Source of the DNA: Gymnorhina tibicen
Lineage: Eukaryota > Chordata > Aves > Passeriformes > Artamidae
Direction: 5' to 3'
NCBI GenBank assembly: GCA_013399875.1
Contig: VXAZ01001048.1
Coordinates: 166,897 to 230,896, forward strand
Length of the DNA: 64,000 nt
Shown here: positions 59,278-64,000 of the stretch, piece after piece
Numbering within the stretch: position 1 is the first letter of the stretch
Layout of the letters: each line of letters starts with the position of its first letter
Made by a program: the position numbers and the translations under genes
The notes under the pieces: model-generated
Database searches by the model: none
Told to the model about the DNA's origin: nothing
Seen by the model: the letters and a program-made list of their open reading frames with translations, nothing else

Positions 59278-60446
59278 ATTCTGAGAATGGCCACAACAAC
59301 GTGGATGGGGCAGGGTGAGCACAGCCGTGCTTTGGGAGAGTGACCAGGGACCAGAACTGGTGTCTCCCCTCGGGTGCTTTGCTGTTCCCCAGCCCACCGC
59401 CATGGACCTCTTGCTTTGCTGTCATTCTGCAGCTCTGCAGGGTCAAAATCAGGGACTGGACTGGCCACATTCAGCACTCAGCAGGGCTCAGCTGGGCTGC
59501 CCTCCCCTTGCTGGCAATGAAACAAGTTCAAAAACTCAGGGAAATGGAGAATTAATCCTTGATCTTCCTTGGAGTGGAGGACATCATCCTGAGAGTCTTC
59601 TGGAGATACTTTCCTGCCTTGTCCCCTTTACATCTGGCCCCTGCTCACTCTCACTTGCAGGTGACCAGGATGGAGCTCCCATCCTGGCCATAGGAACTGC
59701 TTCCTACCAGATTCCATGAGTTATCCAAATGGAAGCAAAGCCTGGCTGCTGTTCCTACACAGCCATGGAAGACCATGGGATGATAAAGCACCCGACCATA
59801 CTCCCTGACCGTATTCTCTATGTGAAAACAGGAACCGGAGGGGGAGAAAGCAGCCCAGTTTCTCACCCTGCCTCCCTCCAGCACCGTCTGTGCTCCTCCT
59901 CCCAGCACTGCATCCATGGGATGCCTCATCCTCCTCATCCACGCTGTTCTAATCACTCTCCTTTTATGTAAGGTTTATATATTTACTGCCTTAACTCCAA
60001 CCTGCACAAAGTTTTTTCTCCAGGAGTGGAGTTGTCAGTCCATCTGTCACAGAAACAATTTCCCATCTCGGGACTGTGGCAGAGCCTCACGAAGCTGTGC
60101 ATTGCAGATTTATGTGCTGGCAATAACCAGGTACCGTGGCACAGCCTGCAAAGTGGAATTTCCTGGAGGAAAGCACAATGTGACCCATTCCATCTCCCTG
60201 CCTTCTGGGGACGTTTACAGACTGGCTCTCACCATCCTGTCTGGGCAGAAAGGGTCCAGTCCATGTCCCAGAGAATTCTCTGCTAGGCTGAGATGTTGAT
60301 ACTTGCACTGAGTCCTGCATGAGCCCATTCCTTTGTTCTCCCTGTTCCTCCCTCAGTGGTGACACCAGTGCACCCCTGGAGGGAAGGCCAACAGCAGCCT
60401 GGGCTTTCCTGACAGCAGCAGTGCCAGCAAACCATGGAACTCAGCT
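59278..60446. other. Unannotated sequence
   Basis: No recognised gene or repeat. Confidence 0.35.
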
Positions 60447-60925
60447 TGTACTCAGCACTTTTTAGACCTCATCTGGAACAGTGTGTCCAGTTTGAGACCC
60501 CCAGTAGTGGATATTGGTGAACTGGAGGGTTCAGGAGAGGGTCACCAAGATGGTCATGGGGCTGGAGCGTGGTGAGGAGAGAGCAGGGAATTGTTCAGTC
60601 TGGAGAAGCAAAGGCTTTGGGCACATGTCCAGCAGTTGGATGATGCTTTTTAGAAGGGCTCTGGGGAGACAGAGCCAGGCCACAGCAGTGCATGGTGGAA
60701 ACACAAGAGACTGGATATAAATTGAAACAAAAGAGGTTCAGAATAGATATGAGGGGAGTTTTCTCCCAAATATGAGAGTCCAGCACAGGCTGTAGCATCT
60801 GTTCTTAGAGACCCACCTGGAGGAAGCCCTCAGCAGTCTGACTTCATTGCTGGTGTCGGAAGGCAGCTGCACCACAGCCCTCCTGTGGTCACCTCCAAAC
60901 CAAGTAATTCTGTCATTTCAGGATT
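60447..60925 (+). repeat. Old CR1 LINE, about 480 bp, diverged
   Basis: Words such as AGACCTCATCTGGAACAGTG, TGTCCAGTTTGAGACCCCCAG, CACCAAGATGGTCATGGGGC and CTGGAGAAGCAAAGGC fit a CR1 family whose end is TAATTCTGTCATTTCAGG. Much of the middle is scrambled, with indels. Confidence is limited by divergence. Confidence 0.72.
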
Positions 60926-60997
60926 ATAATTAAGGATCACAGTTTTCTGGGGTGTCAGGCAGGCCATGCTAGCCTGCTCTGCTGGGTGGTGGGATCA

Positions 60998-61509
60998 TGT
61001 ACTAGTTTGAAAGCAAACTAGTGAGAGACTCCAAGTCAGAAATACAATTTAATAGGAAAAATAAAATAAATGCAATAGTACAAAAAACCAACCCACTGAC
61101 AGAGTCAGAATACAACCTGACCCCCTGATGGTCAGGGGGTTGGTAGCAGTCCAACTAAATGGTGGCTGTAGTCCTCCTGGAGTGATGGTTCTGTTGAAGC
61201 AGTGATCCTACAGAAGGGCCCGGTCTTCCACTGAAGGTCCAGTGGTAGTGTAGAAGGGTCTGATCTTCCTCTGGGAATCCAGTGGAAAAGGCTGTCTGTG
61301 GTGTTCCAAACCTCTGAGTATATACAGATGGGAGCGCTCAGTTCCTCCTCCTGGGCGGAGCATCTCACAGTGGGATGGTGAGTCATGAGGCAAGGCATTG
61401 ATGGGCCCATTAACAGAAGATAGTCCGGAGGGAGGAGGCAAGGAACACTGCACCACCTGGTTTCAACAGCTCAGCAAGATGGTAGTAGAATACACTGCAA
61501 CCCAGGACA
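60998..61509 (-). mobile_element. Solo LTR (avian ERVL-type) with 5-bp target duplication
   Basis: On the minus strand it begins TGTCCTGGGTTGC and ends AGTACA, giving TG...CA ends of 512 bases. The flanks carry a perfect 5-base duplication, GATCA, at 60993-60997 and 61510-61514. A GTATATAC TATA-like box lies at 61325-61318, and an ATTAAA polyadenylation signal lies near the 3' end at 61053-61048. No internal retroviral sequence flanks it, so recombination between two LTRs probably left it. The ERVL-type assignment rests on the 5-base duplication and the TGTCCTGG start. Confidence 0.9.
61120..61140. other. Perfect 9-bp hairpin inside the solo LTR
   Basis: ACCCCCTGA at 61120-61128, loop TGG, then TCAGGGGGT at 61132-61140. 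It may be a structured element of the R/U5 region. Confidence 0.9.
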
Positions 61510-61514
61510 GATCA

Positions 61515-62077
61515 ACGTGGGCCTGGAGGTGCCAGGCACACTCCAAGGCCGCCTTCTGCTTCCACAGGCTGGAAACAGGTGCCACAAGCTGCTGCTTCTC
61601 TGTGCATCCAGGAGGGCTATGGGCAGCAGGGAGGGAAGACACATGGAAATGGGACTGAGGCAACACAGGAATGACAGCATCTCCATGGCAAAACAGCCCT
61701 GTGAATGCACTTGGAGAAAGTGCAGACCTTCAGCAGCAGCTCTGCCAAAGGTACTAACCCAGCCCAGCTGCTGTTCTGCTCAGCAGCTGCTCTGTCCAAA
61801 GGAAAATGGGCTACCAGGCCCTTGGGGATGTGCTGGGATAGCTCAGGATCCAGTACAGCTCAGGGTTGTTAAGGTATCATTATGCTGAAAATGGTGCTGT
61901 GCAGAACCAGCACAACTAAGGATCCAGGTAAAGCCTGAGGCATCCCCAGCTGAGCAAATCACAGCTGGAGATACAACAAATACAGTTCCTGATACATCCC
62001 CCGTGTGTGATATATCCAGAGCTGTTTTCAAGGATAAGCATGGCAGGATTTGGCTGCACTTGGGCTGTCAGTGTGGA
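61515..62077. other. Unannotated sequence between LTR elements
   Basis: No recognised gene or repeat. A plus frame (61517-61888, 123 codons) shows no domain. Confidence 0.4.
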
Positions 62078-62168
62078 CAGAGCAGTGAAGCTGTGGCTGC
62101 CTCTGGATCTCTGGAAGTGTCCCAGGCCAGGCTGGACGGGCGTGGAGCACCCTGGGATAGCAAAGGTG
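62078..62168 (+). repeat. CR1 fragment interrupted by a retroviral LTR
   Basis: GAAGCTGTGGCTGCCTCTGG, ATCTCTGGAAGTGTCCC, GGCGTGGAGCACCCTGGG and GATAGCAAAGGTGT follow CR1 order and then end abruptly where the LTR begins at about 62169. The missing CR1 end should lie beyond the 3' LTR, off the window. Confidence 0.88.
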
Positions 62169-62717
62169 TGTGGTGTACCCATATTCCATACCCCTGCCTG
62201 CCCTTTCCATGTGGCTTCCCCCTTCCCTCAGCTCTAGTCCAAACCACTCCCTCAGGTTCTCCCTATTGGCTCTGTTATCCCAACACCACCCTTGTACCAC
62301 CCCTATGCCCTGCCATGTGCTCTCTCCACGCCCCCTCTGCCCCGGATAAAGGGCTCTGAATCACGTGAGTTGGGGCTCTCTCTGCCTTGGGGTTCAGCCA
62401 GCCACCAGCTTCTCTCCCTCTGCTCTGGGCACCATGCCATGTGCCAGCCCCCTGCCTATGGAGGCTGGCATGTGTGCTGGTCCTAGGCCTTGGGGAGTTA
62501 GCATGGAATAAAGACCTTCTGCAGTCTCCATGCCAGAGAGCCTTCTCGCCTCCTTTACTGCCACCGTGTTGTTATGGGCGACAATTCACTGAGATAGCTC
62601 AGGCTGCTGAAAGGCTGCGGGAAAGCGGTATCACCCGCTTTCCTTAGGAATGCTCCGTGGCGCTCTCAGGAAGGTTGTGGCCTGCCATACCATCACAGGA
62701 AACTACACACAGCAACA
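62169..62717 (+). mobile_element. 5' LTR of a betaretrovirus-like (ERVK-type) provirus
   Basis: About 549 bases starting near TGTGGTGTACCC and ending GCAACA, with a primer binding site two bases later. A TATA-like GGATAAAGG is at 62344, AATAAA at 62507-62512, and a U5-like segment of about 190 bases follows. The first base is uncertain within 5 bases, because TG occurs at 62167, 62169 and 62171. The ERVK-type assignment rests on the PBS and element layout and is inference. Confidence 0.85.
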
Positions 62718-62719
62718 AA

Positions 62720-62739
62720 TGGCTGCCCGAACGTGGGGC
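62720..62739 (+). promoter_or_regulatory. Primer binding site, tRNA-Lys-like
   Basis: TGGCTGCCCGAACGTGGGGC starts two bases after the LTR end. It resembles the tRNA-Lys(1,2) binding site TGGCGCCCAACGTGGGGC but carries one extra T and one extra G. It is what identifies the flanking DNA as a retroviral 5' end. Confidence 0.85.
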
Positions 62740-63240
62740 CTCTGAAAAGAGGTGCCTTAGAGAGCGTCCTTGCAGCTGCTGCTGCAGGAGAAGTTGCCTT
62801 TTGAAAGCCCCAGCTGGTAGCCTCCTGAGGAAAGTCATGCTTTCAAAGGAGGTCAGCTGGATGGTGACGGACCACCCCATGTGTTTTTCTTTGACTCTCT
62901 GTGCTGGTAAGCGCTTGAGGGGAGCCTGCTGGAAAGCCCCGGAGTGGGAGCCTGTGGACAGGCCTGGTATGGGGGTCATTTTTTCTTTTTATTTTAATCT
63001 TTTTGCCTCGGGTTGGGTGGAGTGTCGGGGGTGGGTTCTTGTCGAGGTGAAGGGGGTCGCGCCTCATGCGAAGCCTCGGCAAGAAGAAAAAAAACACCTC
63101 TAACAAGAGAAGATACAAGTATAGTACCCCCTTTTTGGGAGACTTTTTTCTTTAACATCAGCTGCATGTGGGGTGTTCCTGCATGCAAGGGATAAAAGGA
63201 ATTAACCTTTGTTTTGTTTCACTTAGTTATCTGGACGCTA
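62740..63240 (+). mobile_element. Provirus leader with candidate splice donor and acceptor
   Basis: Internal leader after the primer binding site. CTG|GTAAGC at 62907 is a good splice donor. TTTGTTTTGTTTCACTTAG ending at 63226 is a good acceptor, so LTR-started transcripts could splice out about 320 bases. Short frames only. Whether this is true leader or degraded gag is unclear. Confidence 0.6.
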
Positions 63241-63309
63241 GTAACCACCTCCATCGCCTCTTTCCCTTCCTCAGTTTTGTTTCTTTGTTACCCCGACCAC
63301 ATGGCAGCA

Positions 63310-63533
63310 GCCATTTTGTGGATTTGCAACCCCCCTGTCTCTTCCCCCCTTCCCTGTCTCCCTTATCCCCCTTATCCTCAGGAGAGATTAGAAGCGCAGA
63401 AGTTCGGCTGGCCCTCTGCCCATTCTGAATCTCCCCTGTCCCTCAACCGAGCTGGGACTGATCACCCTGGCTCGGGAGCTCCCCTCACCCAGTACCTCGC
63501 TGTATCGGCACCCAGTTTCAGCAAAGATGGCGG
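63310..63533. promoter_or_regulatory. Two YY1-like motifs
   Basis: GCCATTTTG at 63310-63318 (a minus-strand CAAAATGGC) and AAGATGGCGG at 63524-63533 (plus strand) both match the YY1 core. Two sites 210 bases apart next to CpG-rich DNA resemble a promoter or a YY1-bound retroviral leader. Confidence 0.55.
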
Positions 63534-63723
63534 TGGCACATGGCCCCACCATAGTGCTTCTTCTTCCCCTTCGTATTTCCCGCACCCGGCAAAACCCCTG
63601 GCCCCTCCCAAACTCCGCCCCCTGCTTTGGGACCCCTCCCCCGCATCGCTGGTGTAACCGCGGCGGACCCTCCCCTTTCCTCGCGAACCCCTGCATTGCC
63701 TCTGTGTGTGGAGGGAGGGGGAA

Positions 63724-63775
63724 AGGCGGGGGGGGGTGGAAGCGGCCGTGCGGGGTCGGGGCCGGGGCCGGGGCC
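63724..63775 (+). repeat. G-rich tract with three GGGGCC units
   Basis: A run of ten G's interrupted by few bases at about 63727-63737, then three GGGGCC units at 63758-63775. Four or more G-runs within 50 bases could form a G-quadruplex. Confidence 0.9.
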
Positions 63776-64000
63776 GTGTGGAACCGGGAGCGGTGGCGAC
63801 AGCAGCGAGAGGGGAGGTCCGAGCCTGGCTTCGGGCACGCGGGGCCGGGCCGGCCCTGGGACAACGCAAGACCTGCCCCGGGGGGACCAGTGCGGAGCCG
63901 TGCCTCTGCACACCCCGCACAGCGCGGCTGTGGAGACGCGGCCCCGCCGTGCCTCTCTCTCCAGTCCACCATGCTCTGAGACCAGACGTGAAGTGAGCAG

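Larger units (their letters stand above)
63241..64000 (+). mobile_element. Provirus internal region, possibly gag, or CpG-rich promoter; runs off the window
   Basis: A proline-rich plus frame (63214-63657) follows the acceptor, then a CpG-rich block with GGGGCC repeats and overlapping open frames on both strands. I cannot recognise a Gag domain such as a zinc knuckle or major homology region. It may be an unusual gag, a captured GC-rich segment, or host promoter DNA that the element joined. The sequence ends here, so it is partial. Confidence 0.45.

Noticed and set aside
63013..63195. Short plus frame beginning Met-Gly after the primer binding site, considered as a gag start
   Set aside because: The position-6 serine or threonine of a typical N-myristoylation signal is missing, the frame stops after 60 codons, and no matrix domain is recognisable.
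63388..63972. 194-codon minus-strand arginine- and proline-rich frame
   Set aside because: GC-rich DNA lacks stop codons by composition. Several overlapping frames on both strands are equally open and none shows a domain.

Overview
The window looks like nuclear DNA from a bird, most likely a songbird or another neoavian. About thirty pieces of CR1, the avian LINE, occur on both strands. They end in the typical octamer-like tails (variants of ATTCTGTGATTCTATG). Three LTR-type insertions resemble avian endogenous retroviruses, and one or two further stretches may be decayed LTRs. Base composition is mixed, with AT-rich quiet blocks and GC-rich repeat blocks. I found no operons, bacterial genes, rRNA, tRNA or CRISPR arrays.

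I see no protein-coding gene I can name. Most long reading frames run through CR1 copies in sense or antisense, through a GGAT microsatellite, or through GC-rich DNA. The window is best read as intergenic or intronic. The one place with convincing transcript architecture is a minus-strand block at about 11.77-12.17 kb. It has a strong 3' splice site (long pyrimidine tract plus CAG), a short exon-like body, and two AATAAA signals close to its end. It could be the last exon of a long non-coding or unrecognised gene, or the end of an old LTR.

Layout: 0-13 kb holds quiet AT-rich DNA, six CR1 copies, a GGAT microsatellite (4.8-5.1 kb) and the candidate exon. 13.0-13.7 kb is a minus-strand LTR. 14.2-15.4 kb is a head-to-head pair of old CR1s. 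16-27.8 kb has scattered CR1 ends. 27.7-33.5 kb is nearly repeat-free. 33.5-46.5 kb is rich in CR1, including an inverted pair at 37-38 kb, a long minus-strand copy at 39.4-40.1 kb and an LTR-like block with 33-bp repeats at 40.3-41.0 kb. 46.5-60.4 kb alternates quiet DNA with CR1 and includes a minisatellite at 57.9 kb. 60.4-64 kb is the most layered part. It holds a decayed CR1, a 512-bp solo LTR with a perfect 5-bp target duplication (GATCA), and a CR1 fragment broken by the 5' LTR of a plus-strand retrovirus-like provirus. That provirus has a tRNA-Lys-like primer binding site, a leader with a plausible splice donor and acceptor, and a CpG-rich block that runs off the window.

All repeat assignments come from recognising consensus words by eye, so boundaries are approximate, usually within 5-30 bases. 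No alignment or database search was run.
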